Below, one piece after another: positions 8,751 to 18,027 of a DNA stretch of 51,925 bases. This DNA is from Akkermansiaceae bacterium. Its GTDB lineage: Bacteria; Verrucomicrobiota; Verrucomicrobiia; Verrucomicrobiales; Akkermansiaceae. The translations under genes and the position numbers were made by a program. The DNA lies in assembly GCA_021733795.1 (NCBI GenBank), contig JAIPKB010000014.1:1-51925 (forward strand), read 5' to 3'. Position 1 is the first letter of the stretch, and each line of letters begins with the position of its first letter. The notes under the pieces were generated by a model. That model did not search any database and was not told the DNA's origin. It saw only the letters and a program-made list of their open reading frames with translations.

Positions 8751-9891
8751 TTACTCGTCCTCGTCCTTGGCACCCTTTACGCGGATTTTGCCGCGGAGTT
8801 TTGCCTCGATGAAGGCGTCGAGGTCGCCGTCCATCACGTCCTGGATGCTGCCGGATTCCTCGCCGGTGCGGAGGTCGAGAACTTTTTGATAGGGCTGGAA
8901 GACGTAGGAGCGGATTTGGTTGCCCCAGGAAACGTCGCCCTTTTCACCGTAGGCGCGGTCGGATTCGGCGCGTTGTTTGTCTTCCTCGATCGTGTAGAGT
9001 TTGGACTTGAGGATTTCGTAGGCCAGTTCGCGGTTGGCCCCCTGGGAGCGGGCGTTGGTGGAGCGGATCAGAATGCCGGTGGGCAGGTGGCGCAGCATCA
9101 CCGCGGTTTCCACCTTGTTGACGTTCTGGCCACCCTTGCCGCCCGACCGGCAGGTGGTGATTTCGATGTCGGCCGGGTTGATCTCGATCTTGATTTCCTT
9201 GGAAACCTCCGGATTGGCGTCGATCGCGGCAAACGAGGTGTGGCGCTTGGCAGCGGAGTCGAAGGGGGAGATTCTAACCAACCGATGGACGCCGCGCTCG
9301 CATTTGAGGAAACCGTAGGCGTAGTCGCCGGCGATTCTCAGGGTGCAGGAGCGCAGGCCGGCCTGGTCGCCGTCCTCCCAGTCGAGGGTTTCCACGGTGA
9401 AGCCCTTGCGTTCCGCCCAGCGGCAATACATGCGGTGGAGCATTTGCGCCCAATCGCAGGCCTCGGTGCCGCCGGCGCCGGCCTGGATCACAAGGAAACA
9501 AGCCGCGTTGTCACCCGGTTGGTTGAGCAGGGTGACCAGCTCGAAGGCGCGGATATCGTCTTCAAGGGTTTTCGAATTGCGGATTGCCTCGCGGGCAAGG
9601 TCGGCGTCGTCGAACTCCTTGGCGAGGGCGACTCCTTCCTCGATATCGGCCACGCGGGACTCGAGTTTGAGGAAGGATTCGAGCTTTTTCTTGAGGCCGG
9701 CGGCGTTGGAACTGACGGACTTGGCGTGGTCCGGGTCGTTCCAGAAGTCGGGCGAGCCCATCGCCTCTTCGAGGGTGTTGATTTCGTTTTCGAGGGTGGG
9801 GACGTCAAAGATACCTCCTGAGCTTCGACAGCCGGCTTTTGAGGGCGGGGGTGTCGAGCGCCAGGAGGTCGGCGGTAGGAAGTGAGGACAT
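8751..9891 (-). CDS. prfB: Peptide chain release factor 2 (programmed +1 frameshift)
   Basis: RF2 ends translation at UGA and UAA by triggering peptide release on the ribosome. Translation starts at 9891 ([14 protein letters not shown]) and reads 28 codons to an in-frame TGA (9805-9807). A +1 shift there continues as [20 protein letters not shown] to the TAA at 8751, giving 379 residues. Visible landmarks: tripeptide SPF in [15 protein letters not shown], the RF2-type stop-codon anticodon, and the catalytic GGQ at about residues 253-255 in [14 protein letters not shown]. An uninterrupted frame upstream to 10214 is not used. Expression is self-regulated: low RF2 lets ribosomes pause at the UGA and shift frame. 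First gene of a reverse-strand block with the nuclease and phosphofructokinase. Confidence 0.95.
9804..9819 (-). promoter_or_regulatory. prfB programmed +1 frameshift site
   Basis: Read on the reverse strand: AGGAGG, TAT, CTT, TGA, C. The Shine-Dalgarno-like hexamer lies three bases before the CTT slip codon, and the slow UGA-C stop follows, exactly the classic RF2 autoregulatory site. Seen directly; the mechanism is established for prfB. Confidence 0.95.
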
Positions 9892-10032
9892 GCGGCGGGA
9901 GGTTGGTCCGGGATGCGGGTGGCTGTAAAGGGGGAAATGAAATCGCCCATTGAGGAAGGGGTGTGTGATCTCGGTGGGTTCCTATGCCCGATCCACCCTG
10001 AGTGATCGTGGTTCGGGTCTAATTGAACCGGA

Positions 10033-11241
10033 TTGGGCACCCAGCTTTCCGCTCCCACACCCCCCCCAAATCCGCTTGACCACACCGGGGATTTCATCGA
10101 CTCTCCGCTCATGCGCAAGGTGTCGGCATCCGCTTCCCAATCCAAACCCGGGCCACCCGGACCCGCTCCGGCGCGTCTCCTCCCCACCGCCCCCACCACC
10201 GCCGACCCGGCCATCAGCCACGCCGATTTCCTCCGCCAACTTCTCCTGGCGTTCCTTCAAGTGCTTTCCATCGCTCCCGCCCTACGCCTACGATTCCGCC
10301 CGTCCCTACCACCGCACCGCCGTCGCTCCCGCCCCACCGCCCTCCTTATCCACGCCTACGTCGCCCCCCTCTTTCCCCGACTCCTTCCAGCCTCTTCCCC
10401 CGCCCCAGCCTGCGCTGCTACGCCTACGACGCCACCCGCAACCCCCACCGCACCCCTCCCGCATCTGCGCCTACGCCGCCGCCCGGTAACCCGTCTCCGC
10501 CACGCCTCCCGCCCCCGCCGATCCACCCGCGCCCAAGCCTCCCCCTCAGCCCGCAACCAGGTCCCTTGTTGGCCATCCAGGGATCCCATCGGGGAAGAAG
10601 GGGGAGCCAACTTGTATGCCTTCGTGGGGAATGACGGGGTAAATATTCTGGATTATATCGGACTAGAGCCAGAAAAACCGTATAAGACATATGCCTTAGC
10701 GAAGGCAGCAGCAGTTGAGGACTTGCGAAAAGCCGGCTGGAAGTCATGGAAGCTGGCAAAAGCTGAACTAGATGCACTTGGCAAGAAACATGGCGGATGG
10801 AGTAATATCCCCCCTCAAGTTCATGAAAACTGGGCAGTTTACCAGAGACCTGTAAGAGGAACTAAGTTATCCAAGAACTTCATTGCAGGAGTCGAAAAAT
10901 ATACCTTGCACTATTGCGTCGACGACTGGCACTACTATACTGAAATCATGGACGGGAAGATACCAACAGCAACAGAGCTAGAAAACGGACTACTTGGTCG
11001 GCTTGATCCAAAAATGTTTGAGGAGGCCATTAAGAAATTGCCCAAAGATTCAGCTGAGGCTATAGGTCACACACATATTGTTCAAAAGTTCTGGAGCAAT
11101 TTCGAGGGCCGCCTCAAGGTTGTTGTAGCTCCCATTGGCCTCTCACCAGGCGACAGAAGTGCATTGAAGACATTCAATGAATTATTCACATCCAAAGCTG
11201 AAATATATGTTGTGGAATTTGACGATACGGTTCATCCGTAA
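10033..11241 (+). CDS. Orphan Rhs tip with C-terminal toxin-like domain
   Basis: From about residue 180 the frame carries the end of the Rhs core, [20 protein letters not shown] then [15 protein letters not shown], the boundary after which Rhs/YD-repeat proteins carry a variable toxin. About 190 residues follow, clearly AT-richer than the flanks (from about 10610). The toxin-like part includes [17 protein letters not shown], a GHTH motif (345-348) and LSPGDRSAL (Ser371, Asp374). The HxH plus SxxD order recalls JAB/MPN-type metalloproteases found in Rhs tips, but the spacing is longer than usual. Residues 1-175 are Pro/Arg-rich low complexity and probably not a real domain; the true upstream Rhs body is absent. 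Either a displaced Rhs tip held as a recombination reserve or a decayed gene. Overlaps the following small gene. Confidence 0.6.
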   Translation: MGTQLSAPTPPPNPLDHTGDFIDSPLMRKVSASASQSKPGPPGPAPARLLPTAPTTADPAISHADFLRQLLLAFLQVLSIAPALRLRFRPSLPPHRRRSRPTALLIHAYVAPLFPRLLPASSPAPACAATPTTPPATPTAPLPHLRLRRRPVTRLRHASRPRRSTRAQASPSARNQVPCWPSRDPIGEEGGANLYAFVGNDGVNILDYIGLEPEKPYKTYALAKAAAVEDLRKAGWKSWKLAKAELDALGKKHGGWSNIPPQVHENWAVYQRPVRGTKLSKNFIAGVEKYTLHYCVDDWHYYTEIMDGKIPTATELENGLLGRLDPKMFEEAIKKLPKDSAEAIGHTHIVQKFWSNFEGRLKVVVAPIGLSPGDRSALKTFNELFTSKAEIYVVEFDDTVHP

Positions 11242-11617
11242 GATTTGCAATTGCAAATTAGTTACCGTCTCCGTCATGATGGCGGTAGTTTGTGTCTTTA
11301 CGTTGATATATTCTTTCTTCAATTCAAGAGAAGTAGGAGAAGTAGTATTTGAGGTACATCCAGATGCGGCAAGCAGCTTTAATTTGTATATTGATAGTAA
11401 GCCCCAATGGCTCGAGGGACTTGCTGTTTGTCAAGTCGCAGGCACAGATCTATGGGAAATCAAGGTGTCCCTATTGACGATTGATGCTACGAATCGGATG
11501 GAGGCAGCGATAGACGGGCTGAAGAAATGGAACGATGATTTTCGGTCAGAGCACAAAAAATCATGTCTAGTTATTATATTTCATAAAGGCGCTGATAACT
11601 GTTACCCAATGTCTTGA
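11177..11617 (+). CDS. Small membrane protein next to the Rhs tip, possible immunity protein
   Basis: A 146-residue protein (shorter if it begins at 11207 or at the MM pair at 11276) with one predicted membrane helix, LVTVSVMMAVVCVFTLIYSF, and a soluble domain of about 100 residues. I do not recognise a family. It has the low GC of the Rhs tip and overlaps its 3' end, the usual position of a cognate immunity gene. Assignment as immunity rests on position alone. The start is uncertain because no clear ribosome binding site is seen before any of the candidates. Confidence 0.45.
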   Translation: MNYSHPKLKYMLWNLTIRFIRKICNCKLVTVSVMMAVVCVFTLIYSFFNSREVGEVVFEVHPDAASSFNLYIDSKPQWLEGLAVCQVAGTDLWEIKVSLLTIDATNRMEAAIDGLKKWNDDFRSEHKKSCLVIIFHKGADNCYPMS

Positions 11618-12091
11618 ATTGTTAAAAACCGAATTATCATCGAGTCGTTTTACCAAATTGTGGTCGTAGGTGTTAGAGTGGGATTTGGCTCTGTCCATGC
11701 CGGTTTGTGCCTGCGGCATTCAGGATGCCGCCGCTGGAGCGGCTTTCCGCGTTCCACGCTTCGTCGTAGTTTTGGACAGCCCTCCGCCCGAGTTCGTCGG
11801 CTTCGCACCTGATTCCGCGCTCCGACGCGCTGTCACGCGTGCTGCTTGCCTTCCTCCTTCGCCTCGTTCCTCGGCTACGGCGGACAGGGGCGGGTCCATG
11901 TGACGTGTCCGGTGAACGCGACAAAACCGCACCAGCGGAGCCAACCCCCGGCGGCGCTGCATTCCGGCATGGTGGACGCGGCGCTGGAGCGGATGAGAAT
12001 GGGGTGATGCGGCGAAATAGATCAATGGAAACTGCCTGATGCATTCTCATTTTGTCCTTGTTTCACGGCAAAGACGGACTATATTTCCGGG
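11618..12091. other. Intergenic stretch with two abutting hairpins
   Basis: No gene supported. GCGGCAT-tcagg-ATGCCGC (11713-11731) abuts GCCGCT-gg-AGCGGC (11730-11743), a REP-like palindrome pair; ctggagcgg recurs near 11985. The stretch separates the AT-richer Rhs island from the toxin-antitoxin remnant. Confidence 0.45.
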
Positions 12092-12331
12092 GTGATCCTG
12101 ACCCTTTCCGACAACCCTGCACTGGAATCGTTCAACGAATTCGAGTTGAAGCTTGAACTCGCGGTCGCCCTGTTTTCAAGCGGGCGGGTCTCCAGGGCGG
12201 TTGGTGCGTCGATTGCCGGGCTCGACCGGTTCGCGTTCGACGATGAGTTGTTCCGCCGCCGGATTCCATCATTCACTCCTGAGATGCTGGAACAGGACCT
12301 CGCCTCACTTCCCGCGGCATTGATTTCGTGA
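12092..12331 (+). CDS. UPF0175-family antitoxin-like protein
   Basis: A 79-residue protein starting at GTG. The pattern FELKLELAVALFSSGRVSRA, then GLDRFAFDDELFRRRIPSF and EMLEQDLASL, matches small UPF0175 proteins, DNA-binding antitoxins usually paired with a PIN-domain (DUF3368) toxin. The downstream toxin frame starts inside its stop codon (GTGA overlap at 12328-12331), supporting a bicistronic toxin-antitoxin module. It would neutralise the toxin and repress the pair. Confidence 0.7.
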   Translation: MILTLSDNPALESFNEFELKLELAVALFSSGRVSRAVGASIAGLDRFAFDDELFRRRIPSFTPEMLEQDLASLPAALIS

Positions 12332-12663
12332 CGGTCGTTACGGACACATCCGCGATTCTCAACCTCTGCCTGTTGGGACTGGAGGACGTCCTACCCACAC
12401 TGTTCGGTGAGACCCACGCACCCGGTGCGGTGCTTGATGAATTCGTCCGGTTGACGAAAGTCGACCCTAGGTTCACCGGCCTGGTGTTTCCGGATTTCAT
12501 CGCCATTCACAACGTCACCAGAATCCACCCGTCATTGGCCACACATCTCTCCCCCTATCTGGATCGGCTGCAAACCGAAGCGAGGTTTTGGTTCACGAAA
12601 ACTCTTCGCCTGCAGGTGCTGCGATTGGGCGGCGGAACCACTGTTCAAAGCCATTCTCAATAA
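12328..12663 (+). pseudogene. Truncated DUF3368/PIN-domain toxin
   Basis: The N-terminus VVTDTSAILNLCLLGLEDVL and the following FGETHAPGAVLDEFVRLT fit DUF3368 PIN-like ribonucleases, where the first Asp (VxDTS) is a metal ligand. The family needs further acidic residues in its second half (GExEA and a D-D-x-R-type segment), and members are usually about 155-165 residues. Here the frame degenerates after LDRLQTEAR and stops at 111 residues with Arg-rich, family-unlike sequence. It is probably inactivated by a frameshift near 12565-12590. The first half is recognisable; loss of activity is inferred. Confidence 0.6.
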
Positions 12664-12984
12664 CAAGATCCGGGCTGTGGAACAATCGCGGCCGGATTGA
12701 CGCTGAATTCCGGGCAGGATCCATACAGTCACAATTCGGCCAAAAACGCCCCGAAAGCGCGATTGGAAGGTGGGCCTTCACACTTCCGGCAATGGTTGTT
12801 TTGAGAATTGCCTGTCCATTGCAGGAAGCCCCGGGACGTTGCGGGCGGGATCGCGGACCGGTTGCGGTCACGGGTGGCAACCCGCCCGGCTCCGCCAGCG
12901 CCTCGCCGCATCGCGCGAATTGCACAAAACCCTTCGCGAATTGGCTGTTGACCCGCGTCCGGGACCATTGTCTATTGCGCAAAC
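12664..12984 (+). promoter_or_regulatory. Promoter region of the quinoprotein operon with a 21-bp direct-repeat operator
   Basis: No gene here. CGCGAA occurs at 12914-12919 and again at 12935-12940, 21 bp apart, the same layout as sites near 28.5, 32.1, 38.2 and 42.7 kb. A TTGACC (-35-like) follows the second half-site, then, after 17 bp, TCTATT (12970-12975, -10-like). TTGTCTATT followed by GCGCAA just before the ATG resembles a third half-site. The -10-like box ends only about 9 bp before the start codon, so the transcript might be leaderless. The pattern is seen; the regulator is inferred. Confidence 0.45.
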
Positions 12985-15900
12985 ATGATTCTTGAAAAGA
13001 CGACCCTGCGCGGGCTGTTCGCACTAGCCTTGGTGCCGGCGGCTTGCCGCGCGGATGACTGGCCGTGCTTCCGCAAGGACGAACGACGGTCCGCCGCCAC
13101 CTCCGAGGCCCTTTCATTCCCGCTGACTGCCGCCTGGGCATACCGCGGGGCGGCTCCCCGGCCCGCCTGGCCGGAACCGGGGCGCACGGTCAACTGGTTT
13201 GACTTCGACTACGCCTGCCAACCGGTCTCCGCCGGGGGGGTGGTGGTGTTCGGCTCCTCGGCCGAGGACACCGTTTATGCGCTCGGGGAGAACGACGGCC
13301 GGATCATCTGGAAATTCACTGCCGACGCTCCGGTCCGCTTCGCGCCGCATCTGGCCGGGGGGATGTGTTACTTCGCATCGGACGATGGCGTGGTGTATTG
13401 CCTGGACGCGAAAACGGGGGCTCTGGTATGGAGCCACCGCAGCTACCAAGGCAACCGCATGATCTCCGGCAACGGGCGGATGATCTCGCGCTGGCCGTGC
13501 CGCTCCGGCGTCATGGTGATCGGCGACACGGTCTATGCCACAGCCGGCATGTGGCCGTCGGAAGGCACCAGCTTTTTCGCGCTCGACCGCCACACCGGGA
13601 AGGTTCGCTGGTGCAACGACACCTGCGGGTCGGATTACCTGATGTATCCGCATGAAGGGGTATCTTATGGCGGCCCCACGCCGCAGGGCGATTTGCTCTC
13701 GGACGGCAAGACCCTGCTGGTGCCCACCGGACAGAGTGCGCCGGCCGGGTTCGATTTGCAGACTGGAAAACTCAGGTATTGGGATGCCAGCGCGCCCGGA
13801 TCGACCGTGGCCGCGCTGGGCGATGATTGCGTGATGGTCGCCGGCCGGGCTTGGCAGGGAGATCAGGAAACCCGGCTGGGTGAGGCGGATCTCTGGATCT
13901 CCGATGGCATTACCTTTTATGATCTGGAGGCCGGCAACCGGAAATACCCGCCGAAATGGCGCAAGTATGACAGCCTCCCCGGCTCGGCCCGGGGCGGCAT
14001 GAGCCGCCTGCGCGGCATGATCGAACCGGTCGGTGGCCGTGACCGGATGGTCTATGCCAACCACACGCTCTACACCTCGGGCATGGGTGCCCTGGATGCC
14101 ATCGATGCCTCAGGCAGTGAGCTGAAAGTCGTGTGGCGCCAGCCCGCACCCCGGGTTTACAGTCTGGCCCTGGCTGGCGCACACTTGCTGGCTGGCCTGG
14201 ACGGCGAGATCCGGGCCGTCGAAACCGCCACCGGAAAAACCGTGTGGTCCTCACCGGTGCCGGGTCAGGTCCGCGGCATCGCGGTGGCCAACGGCCGCTT
14301 GATCGTGTCCACCGATCGTGGCGGCATCCATGTTTTTGCCGCCCGGTCCGGCAAACCTCCGGTCGCCTCATCGCCGCCCCCCGGGCCGCTACCGGTGCCG
14401 AAGTTGCCCGCCGGACTCGTTTTGGAACCCGGCTTGAAGGGGTTCGGCCTGGTCTGCGGCACCACCGATACCACGCTCGCCGAGGCGTTGGCGGCGGCAG
14501 GCAACCTCAACGTCATCTGTCTGCTCGATGATGCGGCGGGCGTCACCCGTGCCCGTCAACGATTGTTAGTTCACGGCTACGGCACCCGGGTGGTGGTCCA
14601 TCAGACGCCCCCCGGCGGCAAGCTGCCCTACGCCGATTTCTTTGCCAACGTGGTGATTATCGCCGGCCAGACCGGGCGTATCGAACCGGCGGAACTCTAC
14701 CGGGTGCTCCAACCGTGCACCGGCCGGATGTACTTTCCCGGCGCGGCGGCCGGCGGCATGGCCGCATCCCTCGAAGTCGCGGGTATTCCCGCCACCGAGC
14801 TCGTCACCACCACCGGAGTGCCCTGCGTCGTGCGCGGACCGCTCGAGGGGGCCTTCGACTGGAACTCGAAATACCAAGCCGACCAACGGCTCAAATGGCC
14901 GCTGGAACTGCTGTGGTTCGGTGGCCCGGGACGCGACCGGATGTTGCACCGCCACGGCCGCACCTACCCACCACCGATCCCCGCCAACGGGCGGATTTTC
15001 GCCGAAGGCGAGTCCCACGTGATCGCAGTGGACGCCTACAACGGCACCGAGCTATGGGCGTGGTACGCACCCGGTTTCCGCAGCATCTACGCGGACGACA
15101 AGTACGCGTACATCGGCAGCGGCAGCATCCTGCAGTGCGACGCGCGCACCGGCGAGATCGTCAAGGTTTATGGAGACCCCCAACCGTTTGTATTCGGGCT
15201 GGACGAGCCGCAGGTATTCGAGGCCAAGAAAGGCAACAAGTATTCCGGCAGGATCACCGTGGCCAAGGTATCCGGGGCGCTGGAGTTATTGTTGGAATGC
15301 GACACCCCCACCCCCCACAACGCGGACTGCTGGATGCTGGATTTTGATTTCCGGGAACCCGCCCGGCGGTTGCGGCCGGCGGCCCGCGGCGCGTTCTCGG
15401 TCATCGTGAACATGACCAGCGGCACGCTCCGGAAATACGCGCAACCGGCCGGCGTCGTGGTGCCGCCCATGACCCTCACCCGCGCCCGCCCCGACAAGGG
15501 GCCGGTCACGCTGCGCTTGCCACTCGCCGAAGTCCCGGCCATGGTCGGCCGCGAGGTGGAAAATTTTGATTTGCGTGCCGAGATCCTGTTATATGAAGCA
15601 GGCAAGGAAACCCCGCGGCGTTGGCTGCGCGAAATGCCGCTCACCGGCAAACCGGGGTTTCTCGCAACCGGACCGGGCGCGCGTGACCTGCTCCAGAACG
15701 GAACCGCCACCTTCGTCATCAGTGGCGACAAGTCCGCAAATGTCTCGCCCGTCGGCCTGGTTCCCAAGGCCGACCGCAGGGCGGCCCCCACCGGCTCCGA
15801 CAACTGGGGCAAGCTGCCCTACTTCGTCCGTCACGACGGCAATGTGCCACGGCCACCGGCGGCCCCGGACATCAATCCTTCGCTGGGGGAACGCACGGAT

Positions 15901-18027
15901 CCGTTCAGCGGCCTGACTGCGCAGCAGAAATACCAACGCGGTTACGGCTGTAGCGGCACCATTTCCTCGCTGACCATGGATTTCTTCCGCTCCGGCACGC
16001 TCGGCATGTACGATCTGGAGGACGACAGCGGCATGCGGAATTTCCCGGGCATGAAACCGGGCTGCGGAGTATCCCTGCTGCCCGCGCTCGGCGTCCTGTT
16101 CTCGGTGGAAGCCAATGCCGATTGTTTCTGTCCGTATAACTTTTCCACCTCGCTGGCCCTGGCTCCCGCCGCGACCCGCAAACAGGAGGACTGGGCCTTG
16201 TTCTACGCCACCCCGAAAAATGCCAGTGTTCGGAAAATCGCCCTCAACCTGGGAGCCCCCGGCGACCGCCGGGACGACGATCGCAAGCTGTGGCTCGGCT
16301 ACCCGCGGGCCCCGCTGATGGAGGACATCGCCGGCGCTGAAAAACGCCCCCACACCTTCGGCATGCCACTGGCGATGAAATTGTCAGACGGCGGCACGGC
16401 ATTCCGCATCAATGCCGACCGCACCCTCGTCGATGGTGGCAATCCGTGGATTTACGCGTCGCAAATGCGCGGGATCGAGTCACTCAATCTCGGACTCATC
16501 TACTACGACCCGAAGAAGGACTGCCTCGCGTTCCCGTGGTCGGGACCGCTCAAGCCGGACGGCCGTCTCACCGAATCCGGATGGGCGGATGACAACGGCG
16601 TGGCCGTCCGCACCGGCGGCGACAAAAACGCCTTGCCAAACGCCCGCCTGCGGGTCCGCTTCGATGCAGACAACCTCTATCTCGGCTATGAGGAGGAACC
16701 GGCCGCCGGGCGCGGGAAGCCGGCGGCATGGCGCAGGAACGTGACCAAAGACCAGGCCGATATCTGGAGCGGCGATCACGTCAGTGTGATCCTGAAGGAC
16801 CGCAAGCACTCGCCATGCGCCCAGTTCGGGGTGTCCGCAGGTGGCGCACGCACCAGCACCGACGCCTCGTGGCGGCTGCCTATCCCACAGGCCGGGGGCC
16901 TGACAATCGACGGCAACGCCAGCGACTGGGCAGGCAAAGGGGTAACCTTCCCATTGCCCGAGAACCGCGGTGAAGTGCGCGTGGCATGGACTCCCCAGGG
17001 ACTGGCGGTGCTAACCATCACACCCAGGGATTTCTTCTCCGTCCAAAAGGACTGGAATGCCCTGCGCACCCAGGTCGTCGGCGCGGGAGACCGCACGATT
17101 CTCGAAACGGTGATCCAACCCGCCGAAGGCACTGCGGAGGCGATGCGCCCGACGCTCGGCACGGACACCTCCGGCTCGGTGGACATGGATGACTGGAAGA
17201 CGTTCCGCGCCGCGAAGAAACTCGAAATGCCGCTGGCCTCGGCCAGGGATGGTGAAAACTTCGTGGTCGAGTCGCTGTTCCCGTGGGACGCCCTTGGTCT
17301 CAAGCCCGCCGCAGGCGCCTGTTGCGGTCTGAAATTGGTGGTGTTCAACCCGCAGGCCGGCGACCAGAACATCGCCTTCGGCGGCGGTGCCCGTCGCGAC
17401 ATCATCCGGGGTGAAATGCTGCCCGAACTCGAACTCGCCACCGACACCCGGCCCGCATCCATCAAGCCGCCGACCACGCGCCGGGATTTCTACGGTTCGA
17501 CCCTGCTTTACGATCTGCCGGCCCGGGAGATTCCGGTGGCACGGTGGTCCGCCGCTGCAACAGCCGATGACGATGCATTCCGCGCGGAACTCGTGATTCC
17601 GCGCCCGCTTCTAACTGAATTGGGGCTCCGCCTCGAGGACCTGGATATCGCGGTCCGTCCCCCTGCCAGAGCGCAGCCGTCGTTCGCCAGTCTGTCATCC
17701 CTGATGGCGCGGCGGTATCACCTCACCCTGGCCGCCGCCGCCAAGGACCGCCGGACGTTTACCGTGCGCCTGCATTTCGCCGAGTTGGATGAGGTGAAAC
17801 CCGGCGAGCGGGTGTTCGGAGTCCGCCTCCAGGGCTGCACGGTGGAAGAGGCGCTCGATGTCGTCAAGGCGGCGGGCGGCCTGCGCAAAGGCCTGGTCCG
17901 CACCTATCAGGGAGTCCCCGCAACCACCAACCTCACACTCGAGTTCGTGCCGCGCGACCCGGCACCCTCCACCTGCGGGATGCCCATTCTCAGCGGTTTG
18001 GAAATCGAATGCGAACAATCCGAATGA
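12985..18027 (+). CDS. Giant secreted PQQ-type beta-propeller protein with embedded methyltransferase-like domain
   Basis: A 1680-residue exported protein (signal peptide ending near ACRADDW). Residues about 25-460 form a PQQ/BamB-like propeller with repeated blades such as VYALGENDGRIIWKFT, VYCLDAKTGALVWS and FFALDRHTGKVRW. Residues about 475-610 resemble a Rossmann methyltransferase-like insert (GFGLVCGTTDTTLAEALAAA), lacking a clear GxGxG. More propeller sequence follows (VIAVDAYNGTELWAWYAPG). The second half carries two CBM9/DOMON-like beta-sandwiches (around 1190-1280 and 1290-1450) and a C-terminal malectin-like domain (FTVRLHFAELDEVKPGERVF). This layout is known from planctomycetal and verrucomicrobial quinoproteins of unknown function. 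Heads a six-gene overlapping operon including an ABC transporter. Binding of PQQ or sugars is not demonstrated by any motif I can see. Confidence 0.7.
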   Translation: MILEKTTLRGLFALALVPAACRADDWPCFRKDERRSAATSEALSFPLTAAWAYRGAAPRPAWPEPGRTVNWFDFDYACQPVSAGGVVVFGSSAEDTVYALGENDGRIIWKFTADAPVRFAPHLAGGMCYFASDDGVVYCLDAKTGALVWSHRSYQGNRMISGNGRMISRWPCRSGVMVIGDTVYATAGMWPSEGTSFFALDRHTGKVRWCNDTCGSDYLMYPHEGVSYGGPTPQGDLLSDGKTLLVPTGQSAPAGFDLQTGKLRYWDASAPGSTVAALGDDCVMVAGRAWQGDQETRLGEADLWISDGITFYDLEAGNRKYPPKWRKYDSLPGSARGGMSRLRGMIEPVGGRDRMVYANHTLYTSGMGALDAIDASGSELKVVWRQPAPRVYSLALAGAHLLAGLDGEIRAVETATGKTVWSSPVPGQVRGIAVANGRLIVSTDRGGIHVFAARSGKPPVASSPPPGPLPVPKLPAGLVLEPGLKGFGLVCGTTDTTLAEALAAAGNLNVICLLDDAAGVTRARQRLLVHGYGTRVVVHQTPPGGKLPYADFFANVVIIAGQTGRIEPAELYRVLQPCTGRMYFPGAAAGGMAASLEVAGIPATELVTTTGVPCVVRGPLEGAFDWNSKYQADQRLKWPLELLWFGGPGRDRMLHRHGRTYPPPIPANGRIFAEGESHVIAVDAYNGTELWAWYAPGFRSIYADDKYAYIGSGSILQCDARTGEIVKVYGDPQPFVFGLDEPQVFEAKKGNKYSGRITVAKVSGALELLLECDTPTPHNADCWMLDFDFREPARRLRPAARGAFSVIVNMTSGTLRKYAQPAGVVVPPMTLTRARPDKGPVTLRLPLAEVPAMVGREVENFDLRAEILLYEAGKETPRRWLREMPLTGKPGFLATGPGARDLLQNGTATFVISGDKSANVSPVGLVPKADRRAAPTGSDNWGKLPYFVRHDGNVPRPPAAPDINPSLGERTDPFSGLTAQQKYQRGYGCSGTISSLTMDFFRSGTLGMYDLEDDSGMRNFPGMKPGCGVSLLPALGVLFSVEANADCFCPYNFSTSLALAPAATRKQEDWALFYATPKNASVRKIALNLGAPGDRRDDDRKLWLGYPRAPLMEDIAGAEKRPHTFGMPLAMKLSDGGTAFRINADRTLVDGGNPWIYASQMRGIESLNLGLIYYDPKKDCLAFPWSGPLKPDGRLTESGWADDNGVAVRTGGDKNALPNARLRVRFDADNLYLGYEEEPAAGRGKPAAWRRNVTKDQADIWSGDHVSVILKDRKHSPCAQFGVSAGGARTSTDASWRLPIPQAGGLTIDGNASDWAGKGVTFPLPENRGEVRVAWTPQGLAVLTITPRDFFSVQKDWNALRTQVVGAGDRTILETVIQPAEGTAEAMRPTLGTDTSGSVDMDDWKTFRAAKKLEMPLASARDGENFVVESLFPWDALGLKPAAGACCGLKLVVFNPQAGDQNIAFGGGARRDIIRGEMLPELELATDTRPASIKPPTTRRDFYGSTLLYDLPAREIPVARWSAAATADDDAFRAELVIPRPLLTELGLRLEDLDIAVRPPARAQPSFASLSSLMARRYHLTLAAAAKDRRTFTVRLHFAELDEVKPGERVFGVRLQGCTVEEALDVVKAAGGLRKGLVRTYQGVPATTNLTLEFVPRDPAPSTCGMPILSGLEIECEQSE

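Noticed and set aside
8304..9821. Long forward open frame (505 codons) antisense to prfB and the nuclease gene
   Set aside because: It mirrors the reverse-strand coding frames of GC-rich genes; prfB on the other strand is unmistakable and this frame has no family-like motifs.
10033..10560. Pro/Arg-rich N-terminal part of the Rhs tip frame as a real domain
   Set aside because: Strong C-rich low-complexity DNA with no Rhs YD repeats; kept in the feature only because the frame is open.
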